DNA from: UBA1563 sp041667115
Lineage (GTDB): Bacteria > Bacteroidota > Ignavibacteria > Ignavibacteriales > Ignavibacteriaceae
Direction of reading: 5' to 3'
Assembly (NCBI GenBank): GCA_041667115.1
Contig: JBAYFO010000013.1
Coordinates: forward strand, 1-64,000
DNA length: 64,000 bases
Part shown: positions 35,472 through 42,963 of the stretch, piece after piece
How the letters are laid out: each line of letters opens with the position of its first letter
Position numbering within the stretch: the stretch's first letter is position 1
Position numbers and translations under genes: made by a program
The notes under the pieces: generated by a model
The model's input: the letters and a program-made list of their open reading frames with translations, nothing else
Databases searched by the model: none
Told to the model about the DNA's origin: nothing

Positions 35472-35741
35472 TTAGCTTTTAGGGATCTCTTTTAAACCGG
35501 TTTCAATTTTTTTAGCTAACTCAACATCGGAAATACCGACGATTTTAAGTTTTGCGCTTTTAACGGAGATAAGAGGTTCATCCCCCTGGCCGGTCATAAA
35601 CTTATATAAAGAATATCCTAGCCGGTTCCGGTCGTTTGCTATCGGAAGGTATTCCTTCAAGCTTTCGGTTAGAGTATAAACTTGTTTTTCAATGGTTGAA
35701 GCGGCAAATTCTTTTGTCGCCGGAGAAGGTAAAGTTGACAT
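35472..35741 (-). CDS. Hypothetical 89-residue protein
   Basis: A small soluble protein, MSTLPSPATKEFAASTIEKQ, ending LAKKIETGLKEIPKS. It has no signal peptide or membrane segment. A central stretch, ANDRNRLGYSLYKFMTGQGD, is the most distinctive part. I do not recognise the family. AGGAAAT lies before its ATG, and codon use looks like its neighbours. It is divergent from the lipopolysaccharide genes at 35841. Confidence 0.65.
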   Translation of the reverse strand: MSTLPSPATKEFAASTIEKQVYTLTESLKEYLPIANDRNRLGYSLYKFMTGQGDEPLISVKSAKLKIVGISDVELAKKIETGLKEIPKS

Positions 35742-35840
35742 TAAATAATTTCCTATTTCTTTTTCCTTAAAATAATCACAACGCAGTTAATCTACAATTG
35801 CAATTCTTTTTCTAAATTTGTAAAAAGCTTTACCCATATT

Positions 35841-36830
35841 TTGAATATCAACAACTGTAAACATATTTTAATCGTTCGGCTTAGCTCTTTGGGCGATATT
35901 CTGCTGACAACTCCGATGATCCGCAGCCTGAAAAAGCAGAATCCAGCTATGCAAATCGATTTTTTAGTCCGTTCGGAGTATGTCGATCTTTTAAAGTTCA
36001 ATCCTCATATTTCATCTCTCTTTCTTTTTAGCCGGAACGATCAAGAAAACAAAAATCTAAAAATAAAGATGATGGAAATGAAATATGATTGCGCTATTGA
36101 TCTGCAGAACAACCTTCGCTCAAAACTTTTTCTTACTAGTCTTTCCGCCGAAAGTTTCTCGTTCAACAAAAAAAGATTTGAAAAAGTATTGTTGGTGCAC
36201 ATGAAAATAAATTTATTGAAAAATGCCCAACCGATTCCCATCCGTTATGCAGAAACAATTCCATCGTTTCAGCTTGATAATGAAGGGCTTGAACTGTTCC
36301 TACCTGAAAGCACAGCAAGAATTGCAGGTGGACAAAATATCATTGGGCTATGTCCCGGTGCGCGTCATTTTACAAAGCGGTGGCCCGAAGAACGCTTTGT
36401 TCAACTTGGGAAACTTTTGATTGAAAAGGGATTTGCCGTTGCACTCTTAGGCGGAAAAAGCGATAAAGAAGTTTGTATGGAAATTTCAAAAGAAATTTCC
36501 GGCAGCCTCGATCTTTCAACTGATGATGATATTTTACAACTTGCAAAAGACATGCAGCAGTGCAAAGCTATCGTTTGCAATGATTCCGGATTAATGCATG
36601 CCGCGTGTGCGGTGAAGACGCCGGTTATAGCTATTTATGGATCAACCGTTAAGGAATTTGGTTTTACTCCATTTGGCTGTGAAAATATCATTTTAGAAAA
36701 TAATTCTTTAACTTGCAGACCCTGTTCTCACATCGGAAGAAAAAAATGTCCGCAAAAACATTTCCGCTGTATGCTGGAACTAACACCACAACAGGCATTT
36801 GAATCAATAATTAAAGTACTGAAACAATAA
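35841..36830 (+). CDS. Glycosyltransferase family 9 (heptosyltransferase-type)
   Basis: The protein has 329 residues. It starts at TTG 35841, giving MNINNCKHILIVRLSSLGDI, the typical GT9 N-terminus. Family motifs are GLCPGARHFTKRWPEERF (donor site) and NDSGLMHAACAVKTPVIAIY with GSTVKEFGFTPFG. A C-terminal Cys group (CRPCSHIGRKKCPQKHFRCM) is usual for heptosyltransferases. It adds heptose or a related sugar to lipopolysaccharide core. Its TAA overlaps the next start, so it is co-translated with KDO transferase. The ribosome site is weak, which leaves the start slightly uncertain. Confidence 0.9.
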   Translation: MNINNCKHILIVRLSSLGDILLTTPMIRSLKKQNPAMQIDFLVRSEYVDLLKFNPHISSLFLFSRNDQENKNLKIKMMEMKYDCAIDLQNNLRSKLFLTSLSAESFSFNKKRFEKVLLVHMKINLLKNAQPIPIRYAETIPSFQLDNEGLELFLPESTARIAGGQNIIGLCPGARHFTKRWPEERFVQLGKLLIEKGFAVALLGGKSDKEVCMEISKEISGSLDLSTDDDILQLAKDMQQCKAIVCNDSGLMHAACAVKTPVIAIYGSTVKEFGFTPFGCENIILENNSLTCRPCSHIGRKKCPQKHFRCMLELTPQQAFESIIKVLKQ

Positions 36831-38107
36831 TGGACCTTTTCTGGAAATCCGCTTATAATATTCTAATTGTTCCTCTCTTGCTCTTTGCAATGAAGATCGC
36901 GCCCTGGTTCAACAAAAAAGTGAAACTTGGTGTTACAGGCAGAAAGCGGCTGTTTGAAGAATTAATTGTAAATAGTTCTTCTCTTGATAGAAAAAAAAAA
37001 CTAATCTGGTTTCATTCGTCGTCTCTCGGAGAATTTGAGCAGGCAAAACCGATTATTGAAAAATTAAAACAATCGTCGGACGTCAATATTCTTGTAACAT
37101 TTTTTTCTCCTTCAGGATTAGAAAACTCAAGAAAATATCCACATGCAGACCTGGTTTCATATCTTCCGATTGATACAGCCGCAAATGCGGAAAGATTTAT
37201 CTCACTTGTAAATCCCTCCTTACTCGTATTGATGAGATATGACCTGTGGCCTAACCATATTTACGAACTCGCGAAGCGAAATATTCCGGTCTTTCTTGTT
37301 GATGCGACGATGCGGAGTGATTCCGCCAGGAAAAATCTTTTCGCTAAATATTTCCACAAACATCTTTACGGAAAGTTATCCAAAATTTTAACTGTCTCGG
37401 AAACAGATGCAATTAATTTTATTGCGTTCGATCTTCCGGCAGATGAAATAAATTCTGTCGGCGATACACGGTTTGACCGCGTATATCAACGAAGTTTAGT
37501 TGCCAAAGAAAAAAATTTAATTCGCAGCGAAATATTACAGAATAAAAAAGTGATTGTTGCAGGCAGCACCTGGTATGAAGATGAAGAGGTGCTCCTTCCG
37601 GCGTTTATGAAGTTAACCGAATACGATGAAAACGTTTTACTTATTATTGCTCCACACGAACCGACCCTGATTCATCTTGAAAAGTTGGAAAATGAATGCG
37701 CCGGGAAAATAAAAACAATCCGTTTTTCAGCTTTAAATAATTATACGGATGAAAAAATTATTTTGATAGATTCAATCGGTATTTTGCTCACACTTTATTA
37801 TTACGCTGATATTGCATTTGTCGGTGGAAGTTTTAAAAGCAACATTCACAATGTTCTTGAAGCGGCTGTTTACGGGGTTCCTGTAATCTCCGGTCCGAAA
37901 ATCATTAATTCGCAGGAAGCGATTAAACTTGTCGAGCTTGGCGGTGGGATGATTATTAAAAATAAAAAAGAAGCATATCGTTCGTTGAGATTGTTGACGG
38001 ATAAGGATGATATCCGGAAAGCTAAAGGTAGAATCTCCAGGGAGTACGTGCAAAGCAATCTCGGAGCAACAGAAAAAATTCTGGAAGAAATGTACAAAGT
38101 AATTTGA
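36830..38107 (+). CDS. waaA: 3-deoxy-D-manno-octulosonic acid (KDO) transferase
   Basis: The protein has 425 residues, the usual length. It attaches KDO to lipid A on the inner membrane. An N-terminal membrane anchor (ILIVPLLLFAMKIAPWF) precedes the GT30 N-domain with WFHSSSLGEFEQAKPIIEKL, where the Glu of GEFEQ is the expected catalytic base. The C-domain has VAGSTWYEDEEVLLPAF, APHEP and NVLEAAVYGVPVISGP. It overlaps the GT9 gene by one base (TAATG). The pair supplies inner-core lipopolysaccharide sugars. Confidence 0.94.
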   Translation: MDLFWKSAYNILIVPLLLFAMKIAPWFNKKVKLGVTGRKRLFEELIVNSSSLDRKKKLIWFHSSSLGEFEQAKPIIEKLKQSSDVNILVTFFSPSGLENSRKYPHADLVSYLPIDTAANAERFISLVNPSLLVLMRYDLWPNHIYELAKRNIPVFLVDATMRSDSARKNLFAKYFHKHLYGKLSKILTVSETDAINFIAFDLPADEINSVGDTRFDRVYQRSLVAKEKNLIRSEILQNKKVIVAGSTWYEDEEVLLPAFMKLTEYDENVLLIIAPHEPTLIHLEKLENECAGKIKTIRFSALNNYTDEKIILIDSIGILLTLYYYADIAFVGGSFKSNIHNVLEAAVYGVPVISGPKIINSQEAIKLVELGGGMIIKNKKEAYRSLRLLTDKDDIRKAKGRISREYVQSNLGATEKILEEMYKVI

Positions 38108-38127
38108 AATGAAGAACAGAATGAAAA

Positions 38128-38646
38128 TTATTCTTCTTTTAAATAACGAGTTTTGATAATATCTAAATGATGTTTTTCGTGCCCGATTGTAACAAAAATT
38201 ATTGCTCTTGCTGTAATTTCCTTTCCGCTGGCTATTCCTTTCTGCGAAAGCATTTCATCATCTAACGTTTTGAACAATTCCAGATTAGCCGAACTTAAGT
38301 GGGCATATTCATTAAGCAAACTTTGTAGATTTCTATTTTGATATTTTCCGTTAGCAACATAATCATCCGCTGAAAAGCCGGGGAGTGGATTTTTTTCTCC
38401 ACGCGAAATTGCCAACACTCTGTATCCGAAAATTCTTTCACTATCAACAATATGCGAAAGCACTTCTTTCATCATCCATTTTCCTTCGGCGTACCGGAAA
38501 GCGGCTTCTTCTTCGCTGATATTTTTAAATAGAGAAACAATTTCTTCCGCTTGAAGTTTGAAGAAAGAAAAAATGTCGTCAGCATTTATTAAATCAATAT
38601 AACGTTGATAATACGGTGCGTATTCGGTTGCTTCCGGTTTTTGCAT
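38128..38646 (-). CDS. DinB-family protein (putative metal-dependent)
   Basis: The protein has 172 residues, a four-helix DinB/YfiT-like fold. The metal-binding His triad is present: His in LSHIVDSERIFGYR and the pair in GHEKHHLDIIKTRYL. Members bind a divalent metal and include thiol transferases, including bacillithiol transferases. A bacillithiol role is an attractive but unproven inference because bshA is in the same window (54012). It is followed 24 bp upstream on the same strand by the isoaspartyl peptidase gene. Confidence 0.88.
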   Translation of the reverse strand: MQKPEATEYAPYYQRYIDLINADDIFSFFKLQAEEIVSLFKNISEEEAAFRYAEGKWMMKEVLSHIVDSERIFGYRVLAISRGEKNPLPGFSADDYVANGKYQNRNLQSLLNEYAHLSSANLELFKTLDDEMLSQKGIASGKEITARAIIFVTIGHEKHHLDIIKTRYLKEE

Positions 38647-38670
38647 TTTAGAATATTCCTTTCAATTAAA

Positions 38671-39636
38671 TTACTTTTCCCAAATTTTTACATCTTTTTT
38701 GCCCTCGGAGGTTACAAATCCACGCAGCATACTTTTTGTGTTGTACTGCAACGTGAAATTCCCATCCTTATCAACTGCAATTAAACCGCCGTCATCAGCG
38801 CTTAAGCGGTTGTGGATCATCTCATTTGCGGCATCGCTTAAACTTATATTTTTATATTCCATCATTGCTGAAACATTAAAGGCTACCGTATTTTTGATAA
38901 ATTTTTCTCCCCATCCGGTGCACGAAATCGCGCATGTTTTATTGTTGGCATACGTTCCGGCACCTATGATCGGCGCATCGCCAACACGCCCCGGTTTTTT
39001 CATCGACATTCCACCGGTAGAAGTTGCGGCTGCAAGGTTTCCCTCTTTATCTAATGCGACTGCGCCAACGGTTCCCTTTTTCTTCTCCTTAATTTCGTTT
39101 CGTTCTTTCAACCATTTCCCATACCGGCTTTCTTCAATAAAATATTTCGGATCGACTCGTTTGATCCCTACTTCATCAGCGAATTTTTCGGCTCCTGTGC
39201 CGGCAAGAAAAACATGTTTAGATTTTTCCATAACCGCTCGTGCAAGTGTAACCGGATTTTTAATAGTTTTCACTCCGGTAACCGATCCGCATGATAAATC
39301 TTTCCCGCTCATAATTGCCGCATCTAATTCAGCTTTTCCTTCGGAAGTTAAGACAGCTCCTTTTCCCGCGTTGAATAAAGGATTATCTTCAAGATAGTTG
39401 ATCACTTTTTCGACGGCATCGACGCTGGTTCCACCGTTTGAAAGAATTTGCTTTCCAATTTCCAAAGCTTTATCAAGTGATGACAGATAATCTTGTTTTA
39501 ATGCCTCAGGCATATTTTCATCCATACCACCGGCTCCGCCGTGAATTACTAAAACATATTTCCCGGTTGTTTGAGCATTGGGTATCAGACAAAAAAGGAA
39601 CAGCATTGATACAAGAGTCAAATATTTTATCTTCAT
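38671..39636 (-). CDS. Isoaspartyl peptidase / L-asparaginase (T2 family)
   Basis: The protein has 321 residues with an N-terminal signal peptide ending near IPNAQ. It is an Ntn-hydrolase of the plant-type asparaginase family. The autocleavage site is before Thr in KKKGTVGAVALDKEGNLAAA, followed by TSTGGMSMKKPGRVGDAPII and CTGWGEKFIKNTVAF. It cleaves isoaspartyl dipeptides and asparagine, probably in the periplasm. It is 12 bp from the epimerase gene in the same orientation. Confidence 0.93.
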   Translation of the reverse strand: MKIKYLTLVSMLFLFCLIPNAQTTGKYVLVIHGGAGGMDENMPEALKQDYLSSLDKALEIGKQILSNGGTSVDAVEKVINYLEDNPLFNAGKGAVLTSEGKAELDAAIMSGKDLSCGSVTGVKTIKNPVTLARAVMEKSKHVFLAGTGAEKFADEVGIKRVDPKYFIEESRYGKWLKERNEIKEKKKGTVGAVALDKEGNLAAATSTGGMSMKKPGRVGDAPIIGAGTYANNKTCAISCTGWGEKFIKNTVAFNVSAMMEYKNISLSDAANEMIHNRLSADDGGLIAVDKDGNFTLQYNTKSMLRGFVTSEGKKDVKIWEK

Positions 39637-39648
39637 AAATTCCTCAAA

Positions 39649-40596
39649 TCAATTATTATTTTGAAATAGTTCAATAAAATAATGGATCGTCTCTTTTAAG
39701 CCTTCAAGTAAATTATGTTGAGTGTGGAAACCGAGTTGCTGTTTTGTTTCTTCAATTGACGCGAGACTATGCTTAATGTCGCCGGGACGTTCTTTCTCAT
39801 AACGAATTTTACTTTTACTGTTTGTTAGTTCCAAAACAAGTTGAACAAGTTGGTTGATGGAAATTGCTGTTCCGCATGCAACATTATATGTTCCGGTTAC
39901 ATGTTCGGTGGTTGCGGCTAAAATATTTGCAGTTACAACATCTTTCACAAAAATGAAATCTCTCGTTTGCTCCCCATCCCCATAAATAATTATTTCTTTG
40001 TTTTGCAAAGCATTGTTAACGAAAATTGGAATCGCTGCCGCGTATTGACTTTTCGGATCTTGCCGCGGACCAAAAACATTAAAATAGCGGAGAGAAATTG
40101 TCTCCAATCCAAAATTTTCAAAATAGGATTGCAAGTAATATTCTCCGTCAAGTTTCGTAATTCCGTATGGAGATTTTGGTGCCGGTTTCATTGCAATGGT
40201 TTTTGGAGAATCAGGATTATCACCATAGACAGCTGCAGAACTGCTATGCACGATCTTTTTTATCTTATGTTTTGCTGCTGCTTCAAGAACGTTGAGCAGT
40301 CCATTTACATTGATGGAAACACATGCAAAAGGATTTTCAACCGATTCCGGAACCGATATCATCGCAGCTAAATGATGGACATAATCGGCATTTTCTAAAA
40401 CGGAGAAAACAGTTTCTTTATCCGTAATACTTCCATTAATAAAAGTAACATTTTCAAAACCGTTCAAATTTTTTTCAAACCCGCTTCTCAGATTATCAAG
40501 AACAAAAACTTTGGCATTTTGTTTTGACCAATATTCAACAATGTGGCTGCCGATAAATCCGGCGCCGCCGGTTACAACAATTTTTTTCTGCATCAA
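39649..40596 (-). CDS. NAD-dependent epimerase (UDP-glucose/UDP-GlcNAc 4-epimerase type)
   Basis: The protein has 315 residues, an extended short-chain dehydrogenase. The NAD site is TGGAGFIGSHIVEYW. The catalytic parts are HSSSAAVYGDNP and YGITK (Tyr-x3-Lys). Substrate words RYFNVFGPRQDPKSQYAAAI and GDGEQTRDFIFVKDVV are those of WbpP/GalE-like 4-epimerases. The PRQDPKSQYA form suggests UDP-GlcNAc type rather than GalE, but this is inference. It probably supplies sugars for surface polysaccharide. Confidence 0.9.
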   Translation of the reverse strand: MMQKKIVVTGGAGFIGSHIVEYWSKQNAKVFVLDNLRSGFEKNLNGFENVTFINGSITDKETVFSVLENADYVHHLAAMISVPESVENPFACVSINVNGLLNVLEAAAKHKIKKIVHSSSAAVYGDNPDSPKTIAMKPAPKSPYGITKLDGEYYLQSYFENFGLETISLRYFNVFGPRQDPKSQYAAAIPIFVNNALQNKEIIIYGDGEQTRDFIFVKDVVTANILAATTEHVTGTYNVACGTAISINQLVQLVLELTNSKSKIRYEKERPGDIKHSLASIEETKQQLGFHTQHNLLEGLKETIHYFIELFQNNN

Positions 40597-40605
40597 TAAA
40601 CCGCT

Positions 40606-41367
40606 TTAGATTAATTTTATATCATAGAGAAACGGGAAGTGGGTTCTCGTTTTTTCGACTGTACCGAGTTCAATTTCAGCCGAATAAAATCCTTCGGCAT
40701 TTTCAATCGCCAGCAATTCTTCACCCATTGGATCGAACAAGCTGCTGAAGCCATTGTAATTTGCTTTTGGATCGGAGCCAACCCGGTTCACGCCAATCAC
40801 ATAACATTGATTTTCTATCGCACGGGCTTTTAATAACGTGCGCCAATGTTCAATGCGGGTATCAGGCCAGTTCGCGATGTTGACGATGAGGTCAACTTTT
40901 TCTTTCGCGTACTTTCTGAATAATTCGGGAAAACGAAGATCGTAACAAATAGACAAACCGATTTTCCAATCGTGCAAATTTGTAATCTCGGGAGAATCAC
41001 CGGCAGAATAAAATTTGTTTTCACCCGCTAAAGAGAACGGATGAATTTTATTGTACTCTTTAACCGTCTCTCCAAAATAATCGATATGCACGAGTGAATT
41101 ATAGAATTTTTTGTTCTCTTCTTGAATAAATCCACCGATAATATCAGTTTGATAAACAAGTGCAAATTTTTTAAAGAAGGAAACCGTATCACCGTCGATA
41201 GCCTCGCATAGTTTCGCGGCATCCATAGAAAAGCCGGTCAGCGTCATCTCCGGGAAAATCAATAAATCGGAATCGGTGTATTGTTCTTTCAATATTCTGA
41301 ACAATTTTTTCTGATTCTCTTCCTTGTTTTCCCAAACTGGGTTGTATTGTACAAAAGATATTTTCAT
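40606..41367 (-). CDS. Carbon-nitrogen hydrolase (omega-amidase type nitrilase)
   Basis: The protein has 253 residues from ATG 41367, which gives the usual start MKISFVQYNPVWENKEEN; a longer frame upstream adds about 30 hydrophobic residues of no family value. The catalytic triad is visible: Glu in LIFPEMTLTGFS, Lys in EYNKIHPFS and Cys in GLSICYDLRFPELFRKY. The NIANWPDTRIEHWRTLLKAR segment is typical of omega-amidases (NIT2/YafV), which hydrolyse alpha-ketoglutaramate and similar amides. It lies next to the epimerase in the same orientation. Confidence 0.92.
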   Translation of the reverse strand: MKISFVQYNPVWENKEENQKKLFRILKEQYTDSDLLIFPEMTLTGFSMDAAKLCEAIDGDTVSFFKKFALVYQTDIIGGFIQEENKKFYNSLVHIDYFGETVKEYNKIHPFSLAGENKFYSAGDSPEITNLHDWKIGLSICYDLRFPELFRKYAKEKVDLIVNIANWPDTRIEHWRTLLKARAIENQCYVIGVNRVGSDPKANYNGFSSLFDPMGEELLAIENAEGFYSAEIELGTVEKTRTHFPFLYDIKLI

Positions 41368-41559
41368 TATTTTATCTCTCAGAATTTTATTAGCTAACTT
41401 AATAAATATTTTTTGATGAATAAACTCAATTAGAAATAAACAAATAACAAATAGCAAAAAACAATTTACAAAAGAGAACTTTCAAATTATCAGCGAACGG
41501 TGCAAAGGAAAACATGCTTTTCTGAGATTTGGGAATGGAACTTTGGAATTTAGAATTTT

Positions 41560-42027
41560 ATGACTAAAACAAATGCAGTGAGAATGTTGGAAGCTGCGGA
41601 AATTTTGTTCTCAACATTTGAATATGAAGTTGACGAAAACGATCTTTCCGGTGAAACGGCAGCAAAAAAAATTAATGCCGAAGCTGATGCGGTTTTCAAA
41701 ACATTAGTTGCCAGAAATGAAGTGAACGAAGTCTGTGTCTTTTGTATTCCCGTTACTATGGAACTTAATCTGAAAAAAGCTGCAAGAGCTTCGGGGAGCA
41801 AATCTATTGCACTCATTCACGTAAAAGAATTGCTCACGCTAACCGGATATATTCGCGGCGGATGCTCACCTGTCGGGATGAAGAAAAAATTCCCAACTTT
41901 TCTTGATGAAACCGCCCAGCTTTTTGAAACGATCTTCGTTAGCGCCGGAGTCAGGGGAATGCAAATTCGCCTTTCCCCGCTTGATTTACAGAAAATGACG
42001 GAAGCGGAATTTGCAGATTTAACGTGA
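41560..42027 (+). CDS. ybaK: Cys-tRNA(Pro)/Cys-tRNA(Cys) deacylase YbaK
   Basis: The protein has 155 residues. It hydrolyses mischarged Cys-tRNA(Pro). The motifs are TKTNAVRMLEAAEILFSTFE, AEADAVFKTLVARNE, KKAARASGSKSIALI and TGYIRGGCSPVGMKKKFPTF, with the conserved Lys in AARASGSK. The fold is the YbaK/ProX domain alone. It is a separate transcription unit on the plus strand. Confidence 0.94.
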   Translation: MTKTNAVRMLEAAEILFSTFEYEVDENDLSGETAAKKINAEADAVFKTLVARNEVNEVCVFCIPVTMELNLKKAARASGSKSIALIHVKELLTLTGYIRGGCSPVGMKKKFPTFLDETAQLFETIFVSAGVRGMQIRLSPLDLQKMTEAEFADLT

Positions 42028-42171
42028 AAAAGAAGTCCCAAACAGCAAAAAAACAAATCCCGAATAACGCTCAAAACTCGATATGCCAATTGAAAAGAGA
42101 AAGGATTAGCCTATTCCTTTGAAATTTGAGTAGTTGAATGCGAAATTTGCTTGTCTTTTGTTTTTTTGGAG

Positions 42172-42203
42172 ATTGGAATTTATTTAGAAAATTGATATTT
42201 TTG
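42172..42203 (+). promoter_or_regulatory. Bacteroidota-type promoter for the 54-residue gene
   Basis: ATTG (42172-42175), 20 bp, TATTTTTG (42196-42203). This fits TTG-N20-TAnnTTTG. It gives a leader of about 20 nt before the ATG at 42228. Confidence 0.6.
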
Positions 42204-42227
42204 CACTAAACATTAGGAGAAGTAAAA

Positions 42228-42392
42228 ATGGCAAAAGTACAGAGCTTTGGTGATAAAGCTAAAGGCAAGAAAAAAGACCCAACGGTGAATGTTAAAGTTA
42301 TTAAATCTGTAAAGACTGATAAGGGAACGTTCAAATTCAACGAAAAATTTGTAAGACTTGACGACATTAGCAAGATAAATACGATTAAGTAA
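42228..42392 (+). CDS. Small basic protein, 54 residues
   Basis: The frame reads MAKVQSFGDKAKGKKKDPTV and ends LDDISKINTIK. It is below the usual length cut-off but well supported: an AGGAGAAG ribosome site, its own Bacteroidota-type promoter and a strong terminator. The Lys-rich centre followed by NVKVIKSVKTDKGTFKFNEK suggests a small nucleic-acid-binding or ribosome-associated protein, but I do not recognise it. The short leader and strong signals imply high expression. Confidence 0.7.
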   Translation: MAKVQSFGDKAKGKKKDPTVNVKVIKSVKTDKGTFKFNEKFVRLDDISKINTIK

Positions 42393-42415
42393 TTTTATCA
42401 CCCCGCACTTTTTTA

Positions 42416-42448
42416 AGAAAAGAGGCTGTTTCATCAGCCTCTTTTCAT
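42416..42448. terminator. Bidirectional terminator
   Basis: AAAAGAGGCTG pairs with CAGCCTCTTTT across tttcat. It serves the small gene at 42228 and the ferredoxin gene on the minus strand. Confidence 0.88.
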
Positions 42449-42458
42449 TTTAAATCGT

Positions 42459-42665
42459 TTATTCTGTTATCGATTCAACCGGGCAAACGTCAGCGCAGTT
42501 TTTGCAATTATCACATAACTCTTGCACGATATAGGGATGATCTTCAGATAAAGCCGGATTTGATTTCCCGTCCAATTCATATTCTGCTCCCGGATAATAA
42601 ATTGCATTATTCGGACATTCATCTATACACGCATTACAACTTATGCATTCTTCACTAATTACCAT
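42459..42665 (-). CDS. 2[4Fe-4S] ferredoxin
   Basis: The protein has 68 residues. Two cluster motifs are complete: CISCNACIDECP and CDNCKNCADVCP. Between them is an acidic stretch (ALSEDHPYIVQEL). It is a bacterial 2[4Fe-4S] ferredoxin that carries low-potential electrons. A TATTTTTG box at 42712-42719 (minus strand) may be its -7 promoter element. GGAG precedes the ATG. It is monocistronic. Confidence 0.95.
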   Translation of the reverse strand: MVISEECISCNACIDECPNNAIYYPGAEYELDGKSNPALSEDHPYIVQELCDNCKNCADVCPVESITE

Positions 42666-42963
42666 TTTTTCTCCATTTTTTTTAGAATTTGCTATCTATA
42701 ACAAAAATAATGCCTGAAAAATTTTTCATGAGAAGCGTATTTTTTTATAAAAATGATAAAATCTCCTTTGAAGTTATCTATTTAGAGAAAAGCTCCCACC
42801 AATGAGAAGAATTAGCAATTATTTCCCGATGGCATAGAAAATCTTTTCACTTTTAGGAGGGTATAGAAAAACTTTTCTCTTTTTCAAGTTGATAAATAAC
42901 TATTTTTCTCCTTTCTTTATGGTTAGATAAATTTCTCTTTTACAAATTGATTAAGGACCTCGT

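Noticed and set aside
38699..39397. Long plus-strand frame opposite the isoaspartyl peptidase
   Set aside because: Antisense shadow; the minus-strand protein is a clear full-length family member.
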